Source of the DNA: Emticicia sp037153985
GTDB taxonomy: Bacteria > Bacteroidota > Bacteroidia > Cytophagales > Spirosomataceae
Direction of reading: 5' to 3'
DNA: 64,000 nt
Assembly (NCBI RefSeq): GCF_037153985.1
Contig: NZ_JBBAYI010000005.1
Span: 248,001-312,000 of the forward strand
Below are positions 1 to 8,310 of this stretch, piece by piece (position 1 is the stretch's first letter; the number at the start of each line of letters is the position of its first letter). The position numbers and the translations under genes are program-made. Under the pieces are notes generated by a model. That model saw only the letters and a list, made by a program, of their open reading frames with translations, did no database searches and was not told the origin of the DNA.

Positions 1-39
1 TGCAAATGGTAGTTTGTGTTACTTATGCAGCTTTGCCTG

Positions 40-70
40 TTGCTTTGGCAAGATAATTGGAATATTTTTG
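40..70 (+). promoter_or_regulatory. Bacteroidota-type promoter for the TMTC-like gene
   Basis: TTG at 40-42, a 20-base spacer, and TATTTTTG at 63-70 match the Bacteroidota -33/-7 consensus (TTG ... TAnnTTTG). Transcription would begin near 77 and give a very short leader before the ATG at 92. Confidence 0.55.
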
Positions 71-91
71 TAAACCTGATTAACCCCCGCG

Positions 92-2137
92 ATGTCAAAA
101 CAGAAGTCTCAACCTAAAAAAAGTACGCCCTTACACACGGCGGCTGTACCTAAAACAGCCCCACAGGCCCGCCCTGAATATGGTTTTTCGATACCCGAAA
201 AATGGGTGCCTGCCATACTGGCCCTGCTGGTTTTGCTGAGTTATGTTCCGGTCTGGCAAAATTCTTTTGTCTGGGACGACAAACCCTACATTACCCTGAA
301 CGAGTTGGTAAAAAATTTCGATATTAAAGGCATTTTTACCGAATACGTGGTGGGTAACTACCATCCGTTTACGGTCTTGACACTGGCCGTTGAGTACGCC
401 CTCGTAAAAGACCAGACGTGGCTCTACCATCTGGACAACCTCGTGCTGCATATCCTGAATAGCTGGCTGGTGTTCAGGCTCATACAAAAACTAAACGGCA
501 ATAGCCTTGTTTCGTTGGTTACGGCGGTGCTGTTTGCCATTCATCCGCTGCACGTAGAGTCGGTGGCGTGGGCAGCCGAGCGTAAAGATGTGCTGTATAC
601 ACTGTTTTTGTTGTTGTCGTTCTGGTATTACCTTCGTTTTGACGAAACCCGCAAAATGGGTCTCTATGTGGTGTCGGTGCTGTTGTTTGTGGCCTCGTGT
701 TTGTCGAAGGGTATGGCCGTGGTGTTGCCCGCCCTTTTGCTGGTTACCGACTACTGCCTGCTTAAAAAGCCGCTGAGTTTCAGACTGTTAATTAACAAGA
801 TTCCGTATTTTATTATAACGCTGGTGTTTGCGTATCTGGCCACACACGCCCAGAAAGATGCCGGAGCCGATGCCACAACGGTTATTGGCGGCTCATATAC
901 TACCGGCGAGCGCGTACTGCTTACGGCCTACGCTTTTTGTTTTTATTGGGTAAAAACCCTGTTGCCGTATCCGTTGTATCCGTTTTATCCTTACCCCAAC
1001 AAACTCACGGGGGGGCTTCCGGCTGTTTATTCGCTGGCCTTGCTGGGGCTGCTGGGGCTGGTGGCGGCACTTGTGTGGTTTGGCCGGAAAGATAAACGCA
1101 TCTGGTGGGCAGGGGCGTTTTTCCTGATAGCCATTTCGACCGTCTTGCAGATATTACCTGTGGGGAGCGCACTCGTGGCCGACCGCTATTATTACCTGTC
1201 GTCGATAGGGCCGCTGTTTCTGGTGGGCTTGCTGGTAAATAAATTTTATGCTGCCTCCAAAAGTGCCTTTACGGGTTTTGTGGTGGTGGCAGCGGTGCTG
1301 TGTGTAATGACCTTCCTGCAAACAGGCAAATGGAAAAACGAACTGGTGCTTTTTACGGGGGCTGAAAAGGCTTTCCCGAACGATGCCATGGTGCTGAGTA
1401 ACCTGGGGTGGTATTACCTCGACCACAAGGAGTTTCCGACGGCGAAACAATACCTGATGCGCGCCGATGACGGCGGCTTTAAAAATGCCGACGTATGCCG
1501 CACCATTGGGTCGATGTTTCTGGATGAAGGCGACACCCAGACAGCCCTGAAATATTTTGAAAAAGCCACGCAATACCTGCCGAAATCGAACCGCACAAAC
1601 TGGCTCTTTGCCACGGCTTATTACCGCCTTAACGATTTTGCCAATGCCAATAAATATTATAAGCTGACGCTCGACACCGAACCTGATAATGCTGAATACT
1701 GGACTTCTTACGGGTTGTCGTTGATGGGTGGCGGCAATACTGCCGAAGCACGCAAGGCTTTCAAACAGGCTTTACGTATAAAACCCGATTATTGGGATGC
1801 CGCGCTCAATTATGCGTTTTCGTACCGGAAAGAAGGGGATTTCGAGCAGGAGGTAAAAGAACTCGACAAACTCATCAGCAAAGCTCCGGCGTATTTGCCC
1901 GCTTACAAAAACATAGGGGTTACTTACACAGACCTGAAACTGGACGACAAAGCCGTTGAGTATTGGGTAAAAGCCGCCATCAGGGATTCGACCGGAGACT
2001 TTGATTATAATATCGGTATTAACTACGCCAACCGCCAGAACATCGAGGTTGCCAAGCAGTGGTACATCAAGGCCGCAGCCAAAGGCAACCAGAATGCCAG
2101 AGCTATTCTGAAAAAGAACGGTGTGGCGGGTTATTGA
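92..2137 (+). CDS. TMTC/PMT-like multi-pass membrane protein with C-terminal TPR repeats
   Basis: The first ~420 residues are dominated by hydrophobic helices, and the rest by tetratricopeptide repeats (roughly 425-675). Residues W61-D62-D63 after the first membrane helix and the HPLHVESVAW segment at 151-160, followed by ERK, are hallmarks of bacterial relatives of TMTC/protein O-mannosyltransferases (GT-C fold). The WDD acidic pair sits where GT-C enzymes place a catalytic or metal-binding acid. By family it is a candidate lipid-linked sugar transferase of the inner membrane, with the TPR part binding the acceptor, but no activity is proven for these bacterial proteins. It ends convergently with the SDR gene, overlapping it by 7 bases. 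Family call firm, enzymatic role inferred. Confidence 0.8.
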   Translation: MSKQKSQPKKSTPLHTAAVPKTAPQARPEYGFSIPEKWVPAILALLVLLSYVPVWQNSFVWDDKPYITLNELVKNFDIKGIFTEYVVGNYHPFTVLTLAVEYALVKDQTWLYHLDNLVLHILNSWLVFRLIQKLNGNSLVSLVTAVLFAIHPLHVESVAWAAERKDVLYTLFLLLSFWYYLRFDETRKMGLYVVSVLLFVASCLSKGMAVVLPALLLVTDYCLLKKPLSFRLLINKIPYFIITLVFAYLATHAQKDAGADATTVIGGSYTTGERVLLTAYAFCFYWVKTLLPYPLYPFYPYPNKLTGGLPAVYSLALLGLLGLVAALVWFGRKDKRIWWAGAFFLIAISTVLQILPVGSALVADRYYYLSSIGPLFLVGLLVNKFYAASKSAFTGFVVVAAVLCVMTFLQTGKWKNELVLFTGAEKAFPNDAMVLSNLGWYYLDHKEFPTAKQYLMRADDGGFKNADVCRTIGSMFLDEGDTQTALKYFEKATQYLPKSNRTNWLFATAYYRLNDFANANKYYKLTLDTEPDNAEYWTSYGLSLMGGGNTAEARKAFKQALRIKPDYWDAALNYAFSYRKEGDFEQEVKELDKLISKAPAYLPAYKNIGVTYTDLKLDDKAVEYWVKAAIRDSTGDFDYNIGINYANRQNIEVAKQWYIKAAAKGNQNARAILKKNGVAGY

Positions 2138-2964
2138 GGTTTCTGATAGAAAAAATCGAGCGGGTTTTCGTAAATAAACCGATACGCCGACTCGGCCAGC
2201 CATTTTTTCGGACTTACTATCTTGTAGGGCTGTGGCTCAGGCTGGCTAACAAATTCGGGCATTTCGTAGCCTAGCTCCTGACAGTTACGGGCGTAGATTT
2301 CTTTACGCAGCGGATGAACCGGTGAAACAATATTGAAGGTCTGGTTCCAGAGCTGACGCTCAATAACAGTTTCGATGATTTGAACCACATCGTCGCGATG
2401 AATATAATTAACCGGAATGTCGCCAGTGGTTAGCCCTTTCCAGCCTGAAAAATACTTGGCCGGAATGCGGTCGTAGCCCATTAAGCCCGCTGCCCGCAGA
2501 ATAGTGGCAGGTAAAGGGTAGTTTCGTATGAGGTTTTCGGCTTTCAGCATGGTAGGGCTGGCAGAAGCCTCAGGCGTTTGCACGTCTTCTTCTGCTACTT
2601 CGCGGTTCAGGTCGGGGTAAACCGAGGTCGAACTCACATAAATAATATTCCTGACACCCGACGTTTCCAGTACTTGTAGCAAATTGGCTATCTGTTCTAC
2701 GTGGGCATCGGTTTTCTGCAAGCTGATTCGGGGCGGAATATTGATGATAAGCACATCCGTATCGAGAAAGTTATCCACATATTCACATTCTACCTGTGGA
2801 TTAATCCGCATCAGGTAAGGTTCAATGCCATTTTCCTGCAAAAGAGGCAGTTTTTCGGGGTGCGTAGTGGTTCCTTTTACCAGATACCCTTTGGCCGACA
2901 AATATTTGCCGAGTGGCAAGCCCAGCCATCCACAGCCTACAATGCTTATTTTTATGGGGTTCAT
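2131..2964 (-). CDS. NAD(P)-dependent SDR/epimerase-like protein, YeeZ-type
   Basis: The 277-residue protein begins with a Rossmann nucleotide-binding motif, G10-C-G-W-L-G15, after a short beta strand. It has the YVSSTSVYP segment typical of extended SDR/epimerase-like proteins related to E. coli YeeZ. The ATG at 2964 is chosen because an upstream extension would put 28 poorly conserved residues before the Rossmann strand and would cover the likely promoter at 3012-3019. Substrate is unknown; the family is usually called NAD-dependent epimerase/dehydratase without a proven reaction. No signal peptide, so cytoplasmic. It stands alone, convergent with the TMTC-like gene. Confidence 0.8.
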   Translation of the reverse strand: MNPIKISIVGCGWLGLPLGKYLSAKGYLVKGTTTHPEKLPLLQENGIEPYLMRINPQVECEYVDNFLDTDVLIINIPPRISLQKTDAHVEQIANLLQVLETSGVRNIIYVSSTSVYPDLNREVAEEDVQTPEASASPTMLKAENLIRNYPLPATILRAAGLMGYDRIPAKYFSGWKGLTTGDIPVNYIHRDDVVQIIETVIERQLWNQTFNIVSPVHPLRKEIYARNCQELGYEMPEFVSQPEPQPYKIVSPKKWLAESAYRFIYENPLDFFYQKPQ

Positions 2965-3295
2965 TAGTGGGGAGAAACAAGAGTTTGAAAAATTATATGT
3001 TGTATCTGGGGCAAATATAATAGCATAGCGTGAAAGTATTGCGGTCAATAGTGCTGTTTACTCCAACAAAATCGTGCAGTTGAAGCAAGAATAAACAGAG
3101 CCAAAGCCACAAGGTATTATACGAATTGTGTAGTAAATTGGGTTGTGTTCTTAAATGTATGATGGCATTTGATTGAAATAGAAAAAGAATAATTTCACCA
3201 AAAACCATTGAATAGTGAGTTTCTTTGAAAATTTGCGGGGCGGCCCGTGCGTTAGTGCGACTTTGCAACCCTTGCAGGGGGCCATACAAAAGCCC
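2965..3295. other. Intergenic region with a GC-rich hairpin cluster
   Basis: A 331-base gap with no credible gene. The right-hand part (about 3232-3300) is unusually GC-rich and forms small hairpins, including GGGGC/GCCCC arms just after the flippase stop and a TGCAA/TTGCA pair. There is no clear T-run on either side, so this may be a REP-like intergenic element rather than a terminator. The left part carries the SDR promoter. Confidence 0.4.
3012..3019 (-). promoter_or_regulatory. Candidate -7 box for the SDR gene
   Basis: The minus strand reads TATATTTG here, a full match to TAnnTTTG, about 48 bases before the ATG at 2964. No good -33 box was found at the usual distance, so support is moderate. 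Confidence 0.4.
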
Positions 3296-4801
3296 CTACA
3301 TTTTAAAGAATTTTTTCAGCCCCAGACTTTTGCGCTCGGTAAATACAATCACAAACAGAAACAGGAGGCTGAGCATGATATGGAACGGAATAGAAAGATA
3401 AGGATTCTCGATTTTTATCTGCCATGAAGCAAAAATCAACACGCCTGCCCCTATAAGATAGACCATAACACGACCAATTTCGTACGGAATTGGGTAGTAT
3501 TTTTCGCCTAGCAGGTAGCACAGCACCATCATCACGAACGACGAAACGGCAAACGTAATGGCACAGCCTACATAACCCATGCGCGGAATAAGTATGAGGT
3601 TCAGCACAACGGTTATGAACATTCCGACGAAGGTCAGAACGGTTCCGAAATAGGTGCGGTCGCTGAGTTTAAACCAGATTGACATATTCTGATACACGCC
3701 AATAAACAAATTGGCCAACAACAAAATAGGCACAACCACAATGCCAGAGCGGTAGCTTTTGCCCAGAATAAGGCTGATGAGGTCGATGTTGAGGCTTACA
3801 CCCACCCAGATAACGACACACGCAATGGTAAACCACTTGGTGGCTAGGGCTATCATAGACGGCGAGTTTTTATCTTCGGCTTTCGAGAAAAAGAAAGGGT
3901 CGGCGGCGTATCGGTAAGCCTGCACCACCAGCAACATAAATATAGATAATTTATATACGTTGGCGTAGACACTGAAGGCATCGTCGGTAGATAAGCCTTT
4001 ATAAAAGCCTTCGGGCAGTATCTCGCGGAACATGATGCGGTCGGCTACCTGATTAACGGCTCCGGCCAGCCCCATTATCAGCAGCGGGTAGGCATATATC
4101 AGAATCGGCTTGAACTTCTGGAAGTTGAAGGTAAACCTGAAACCCACAAACTCGCGCCAGAGTAGCAGAATGGTGGCAAGGCTAGCAATAAAATTGGCCC
4201 AGACAATGTAATCAGGCCCTATTTTAGGGTTATAAAAAAATGCGGCGAAGGGTTTCCATTCGGGCAGAAATACACCATCGTAGATGTATTTGCAGAACAT
4301 CAGATAAAAAATGTTAAGCCCGATATTAATAAAAATATTAGCCAGACGAATAGCCACAAATTTTTTGGCGCGGTTTTCGGCCCTGAGTTTTACGAAAGCA
4401 ATGGCGGCAACGGCATCGGTAGCCAGAATGATAGAAAACCAGACAATGAGGCGTTCTTTACCCGGAAACCCCATTGCGTTGATGATAGGCGTAGCAAAAA
4501 AGTAAATAACGCCTGAGAAAATAACGCTACTCAGAATAATATAAGACAAAATAAGGTTGTAGTACTCCTGCCGGTTTTCTTTCTTGCTGGCATAGCGGAA
4601 AAAAGCCGTTTCCATACCATACGTATAGATGATATTGAGCAGAATAACATAAATATAAAGCTGGTTGTTGTCGGCGAGCAAGCGTTGTTGATGAAAAACA
4701 CGGGTATGCACGGCTACGAGAAGCCAGTTCAGGAATCGCCCGACAATACTACTGATACCGTAAAGGGCGGTATCGCCTGCCAATTTTTTTACTACACTCA
4801 T
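3296..4801 (-). CDS. Polysaccharide/oligosaccharide flippase (Wzx/MATE-like)
   Basis: A 501-residue integral membrane protein with around 12-14 hydrophobic helices spread over its whole length. The N-terminal pattern (short amphipathic start, GDTALYG, then the first helix) is typical of the polysaccharide biosynthesis/Wzx flippase branch of the MOP superfamily. Such proteins move undecaprenyl-linked saccharides across the inner membrane. No glycosyltransferase genes flank it, so the substrate cannot be read from context. It lies 34 bases downstream of the last FG-GAP lipoprotein gene on the same strand, with a hairpin between them, so it may have its own promoter or depend on read-through. 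Confidence 0.82.
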   Translation of the reverse strand: MSVVKKLAGDTALYGISSIVGRFLNWLLVAVHTRVFHQQRLLADNNQLYIYVILLNIIYTYGMETAFFRYASKKENRQEYYNLILSYIILSSVIFSGVIYFFATPIINAMGFPGKERLIVWFSIILATDAVAAIAFVKLRAENRAKKFVAIRLANIFINIGLNIFYLMFCKYIYDGVFLPEWKPFAAFFYNPKIGPDYIVWANFIASLATILLLWREFVGFRFTFNFQKFKPILIYAYPLLIMGLAGAVNQVADRIMFREILPEGFYKGLSTDDAFSVYANVYKLSIFMLLVVQAYRYAADPFFFSKAEDKNSPSMIALATKWFTIACVVIWVGVSLNIDLISLILGKSYRSGIVVVPILLLANLFIGVYQNMSIWFKLSDRTYFGTVLTFVGMFITVVLNLILIPRMGYVGCAITFAVSSFVMMVLCYLLGEKYYPIPYEIGRVMVYLIGAGVLIFASWQIKIENPYLSIPFHIMLSLLFLFVIVFTERKSLGLKKFFKM

Positions 4802-4818
4802 GTTTCAGTTTCAGGGAA

Positions 4819-4848
4819 AATCGGGTATTGCACTGCTAAAACCCGATT
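4819..4848 (-). terminator. Probable terminator at the end of the susCD/FG-GAP locus
   Basis: AATCGGGT and ACCCGATT (8-bp arms, 14-base loop) form a hairpin whose upstream arm overlaps the end of the last lipoprotein gene. On the minus strand it is followed by TTTTCCC. The T-run is short, so termination may be partial and allow read-through into the flippase gene. Confidence 0.45.
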
Positions 4849-7800
4849 ACTTGTGCTTTGTCGTTATTTTTTGCCAAAATTAGCATATTTTTCTTAGCTC
4901 CCCTGACAATTTTCATCCGGCGTACCTGTCCGTTGCTGAAAAAGCCCGTATCTTTTGGTTTCAGCACTTCAAATTGCCCTTTGCCTTTGCCATGCAGCAC
5001 CAAGCCATGATTACTGTCGTAACGGCCAATCTCGGGCAAAACATCGTAGAAGTTTCCGGTTAGCAGAATATCAGGGTTTTTGTCGTTGTCGTAGTCGCAG
5101 ACCTCAATGCCAAAAACGGGCGAAAACTGCACTTCAATGGGCAGGGCTACCATAGTAAAGTTACCTTTGCCATCGTTAATGAAGAAGGATGTCTGCGGGT
5201 TTACCACTGATTTCTCAATCATGCCCTCTTTTTGTTCGCTGGTAAAGATTTCGTCTACCGATTTATTGGCGTAGTCTTTATGGTACACAAAACGCTCTTT
5301 AATGGAAGGAATGGTTCGTTGCAAATCGGGTTTTTGCATAAGCGGAACCAGTTTGCCATTGTTATAGACGCAAATCAGTTGCTCAACCAGCCCGTTTTTA
5401 TCGAAATCGTTTATGCAGAGGGTGGCGGGTTGCGCTTTTGAGGCCGTCAGTTTTGAATTAAGCCCTAAATTCCCGACGATAAAATCTTGGTCGCCGTCGT
5501 TGTCGATGTCGGCGATTTTAATGGTGTTCCACCAGCCCGCCGAATCAGGAATAGGGGCAGGAGCAGCCAGTTTACCTTGCTTGTTTTTCAGTATCGAAAC
5601 GGGCATCCAGTCGCCCACCAGCACGAGGTCCGTCCAGCCGTCGTTATCGATGTCGGTCCATGCGGCATCAGTAATCATGCCCACTTCGCCCAGACTTTCG
5701 GCGGTGAATACACCTTTGCCGTTGTTGCGTAAAAGAAAACTTTCGGGGCTTTTGCCATACTGCGCGCTTATCATGCGTGAGCCTACGAATAAGTCGAGGT
5801 CGCCGTCTTTATCAAAATCATGGGCGGTTACACACGCCGTGTTTTCGAGGAGGTTGGGCAGGTTGTTGCTCAACGAAAAATTACCCTTGCCGTCGTTGAG
5901 GTAGAGCCTGTCGGCCAGTAGCGGGTTTCCTTTCAGAAACTCGTTGCCGCCCGTGGCTACGTAGAGGTCGAGGTCGCCGTCTGAATCGGCATCAAAAAAA
6001 AACGCGGCTACTTCGTCGGCATGGGGAGTCTGGGCAAAAACCGCCTGATTAGACACCCTGAAAGTGCCGGCAGGTGTTTGCAGGAACAATTTTCCGGTAG
6101 TGTCGGTAGCTGCGCCCAGATACACATCTTCCAGCCCGTCGGCGTTTACGTCGCCCACCGCTAATGCAGGCCCCTGCCGTGAGAACAACTGTTTCAGGGT
6201 GGCATCGCGGTTATAATCAACAAAATCGTTTTCGGTGTGGGTGTAGTTCAGGGCTGTCTGGCCCGTTATGTCGGCAAAGTATTGTTTAAGCCGAGTAGGG
6301 GCAAAGCTAACGGTCTGGGTAGCGTTTTTTTGTTCGAGTACTAGCTCGGTATTGGCCTTTGGGTTTTTAATGACCTGTTTTTTGTCGTTCTGCCAGATAA
6401 CGGCCAGCGAGTCGATATTGGGGTTGTTGTCAAGCCCGAAAATCAGGATGTGGTCGCTCGACGACTGAAACCCATGATTAGGCATTGACTGCAAATACTG
6501 GGTTTTGCCTTGCTGGTAGAGGTAGACCTTTGCGCCTATGCCGAAGGCATTGTGGGTGTTGCCTTTCAGGTTGATGCGCAAGTAATGCTTTTTGAGTTTT
6601 TCGATGGTGTTGTTCCGAAACACCGACACGGGCATATTGTTGTTATTAATGACGAGGTCGAGGTCGCCGTCGTTGTCGAGGTCGCCATAGGCCGCTCCGT
6701 TTGAAAAACCCGGTTCGCCCAGCCCCCAGTCGGCGGCTTTGTTTTCAAATTTCAGGTTTCCCCGATTATGAAAGGCATAGTTGGCAATGGGCTGCGACGG
6801 CATTTTTTCGACCATCTTGTTAATATTGGGCCGGCCGTTGCGGTCGAGCATTTGCGGAATGGTGTTTTTATCGGCCAGAAAACTGATAAAGTCTTGGTCG
6901 GTAAGGTCATGAATGATGCCATTGGCTACGAAAATATCTTTCAGGCCATCGTTATCCATGTCGAAGACCAAAGCCCCCCAACTCCAGTCGGTAGCATGAA
7001 TACCCGCAAGTGCGGCTACCTCGCTAAAGAGCGGTGTGCCGTTGTGGTTTTCGCCGTTGTTGAGTTGTAGTGTATTGCGTGTATACTGGTGGTAAAAATC
7101 GCGTTCTTCCTTGATTTTTTCGAGTTCGTAGCTTTCAAAAGTAGAAGTAGTTTTGAGGCGGTAGTCGTCGTTTGGGAGCATATCAGTAACGAAGATGTCC
7201 AGATTGCCATCATTGTTAATGTCGGCGATGTCGGCTCCCATAGAGTTGAGGCTCGTATGCCCCATTGATTCTTCGACGACCTCCTTAAAGGTGCCGTTTT
7301 TCTGGTTAATATAGAGGTAGTCACGTTCGTAGAAATCGTTTGAGATGTAAATATCGAGCCAGTTGTCGTTATTTACGTCTCCGACCGTGATACCCAACCC
7401 GAAGCCTATCACGCTGCCATAGATACCTGCCTGCTGGCTTACGTCGGTGAATTTATTGTTGTCGTTACGAAAGAGCTTATGCCCGCCGAAGGGGTCGCGC
7501 TGGCTGCGCAGGTTTTCGTACTGTAATTTGTTTACCTGAATAAAGCTGTTGTTGAGCAGGTAGCAGTCGAGGTCGCCGTCGCGGTCATAATCAAAAAAAG
7601 CGGCGTGTGTAGAGTAGCCCCCATCAAAAAGGCCGTATTCTTTAGCCATTTCCTTGAACGACGGAATACCATTCCGTCCTACGCCCTGATTAATAAACAA
7701 CTCGTTGCCGCGCGTATCGTTGCGCAGTTCGCCCGAATTACAGACGTAAATATCGAGCAGGCCGTCGCCGTTCACATCGGCAAAAGTTACGCCCGTACTC

Positions 7801-8144
7801 CAGGCTTTTGTGCCGCCCACGCCCGCTTCGCGGGTTATATCCTGAAACTGGAAAGACTCACCGTTTTGAGTTCCTTTATTGAGGTAGAGCTTGTTTTCGC
7901 CCTGATTGGCCGTCAGGTAAATATCGGCGTAGCCATCGTTATTAATATCACCTATGGCCACACCCGCCCCATTATAGAAGTTGCGGTAATTGATGATATT
8001 CATTTCGGGAGTATCCTCTATTTTATTCATGAAGTCGATACCCGTCTGAGAGGCATCGAGCGCATCGAACAGTGTATCATGAGAACTATTCCTGCATGAA
8101 ACCAGACAAACGATAAAAGCGAAATAAACGAAAGACTTTCCCAT
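4836..8144 (-). CDS. Large FG-GAP/VCBS repeat lipoprotein with UnbV/ASPIC domain (paralogue A)
   Basis: A 1102-residue exported protein. The start at 8144 gives a lipoprotein signal ending LVSC, whereas the longer reading frame only adds an unlikely 31-residue tail. The body carries many DxDxDG calcium-binding loops (for example DLDNDGDLDL), the mark of FG-GAP/VCBS beta-propeller repeats. Near the middle is an ASPIC/UnbV domain (segment starting HYLRINLKG, later SSSDH and FGL). Family members sit at the cell surface in Bacteroidota and are often next to susC/susD pairs; their biochemical role is not established, with glycan or protein binding the usual guess. It is the last of three paralogues in the locus. 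Confidence 0.85.
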   Translation of the reverse strand: MGKSFVYFAFIVCLVSCRNSSHDTLFDALDASQTGIDFMNKIEDTPEMNIINYRNFYNGAGVAIGDINNDGYADIYLTANQGENKLYLNKGTQNGESFQFQDITREAGVGGTKAWSTGVTFADVNGDGLLDIYVCNSGELRNDTRGNELFINQGVGRNGIPSFKEMAKEYGLFDGGYSTHAAFFDYDRDGDLDCYLLNNSFIQVNKLQYENLRSQRDPFGGHKLFRNDNNKFTDVSQQAGIYGSVIGFGLGITVGDVNNDNWLDIYISNDFYERDYLYINQKNGTFKEVVEESMGHTSLNSMGADIADINNDGNLDIFVTDMLPNDDYRLKTTSTFESYELEKIKEERDFYHQYTRNTLQLNNGENHNGTPLFSEVAALAGIHATDWSWGALVFDMDNDGLKDIFVANGIIHDLTDQDFISFLADKNTIPQMLDRNGRPNINKMVEKMPSQPIANYAFHNRGNLKFENKAADWGLGEPGFSNGAAYGDLDNDGDLDLVINNNNMPVSVFRNNTIEKLKKHYLRINLKGNTHNAFGIGAKVYLYQQGKTQYLQSMPNHGFQSSSDHILIFGLDNNPNIDSLAVIWQNDKKQVIKNPKANTELVLEQKNATQTVSFAPTRLKQYFADITGQTALNYTHTENDFVDYNRDATLKQLFSRQGPALAVGDVNADGLEDVYLGAATDTTGKLFLQTPAGTFRVSNQAVFAQTPHADEVAAFFFDADSDGDLDLYVATGGNEFLKGNPLLADRLYLNDGKGNFSLSNNLPNLLENTACVTAHDFDKDGDLDLFVGSRMISAQYGKSPESFLLRNNGKGVFTAESLGEVGMITDAAWTDIDNDGWTDLVLVGDWMPVSILKNKQGKLAAPAPIPDSAGWWNTIKIADIDNDGDQDFIVGNLGLNSKLTASKAQPATLCINDFDKNGLVEQLICVYNNGKLVPLMQKPDLQRTIPSIKERFVYHKDYANKSVDEIFTSEQKEGMIEKSVVNPQTSFFINDGKGNFTMVALPIEVQFSPVFGIEVCDYDNDKNPDILLTGNFYDVLPEIGRYDSNHGLVLHGKGKGQFEVLKPKDTGFFSNGQVRRMKIVRGAKKNMLILAKNNDKAQVIGF

Positions 8145-8310
8145 TGAAATAAATACACAACACTTATGAAAACCCTGCCGCCTGCCCAATAGAAAAACTG
8201 TAAGGCAGGGCCGCCAACTGACCAGTAAAATTAGCAATAGAAATCGGTTTTCGGTACAGTTGCATCAGATAACCGAGATAATACTGTACAAAGGCGGCCC
8301 AACTAGCGTT

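Noticed and set aside
2993..3289. 98-codon minus-strand frame in the gap before the SDR gene
   Set aside because: It crosses the GC-rich hairpin cluster and the SDR -7 box and has no recognisable motif.
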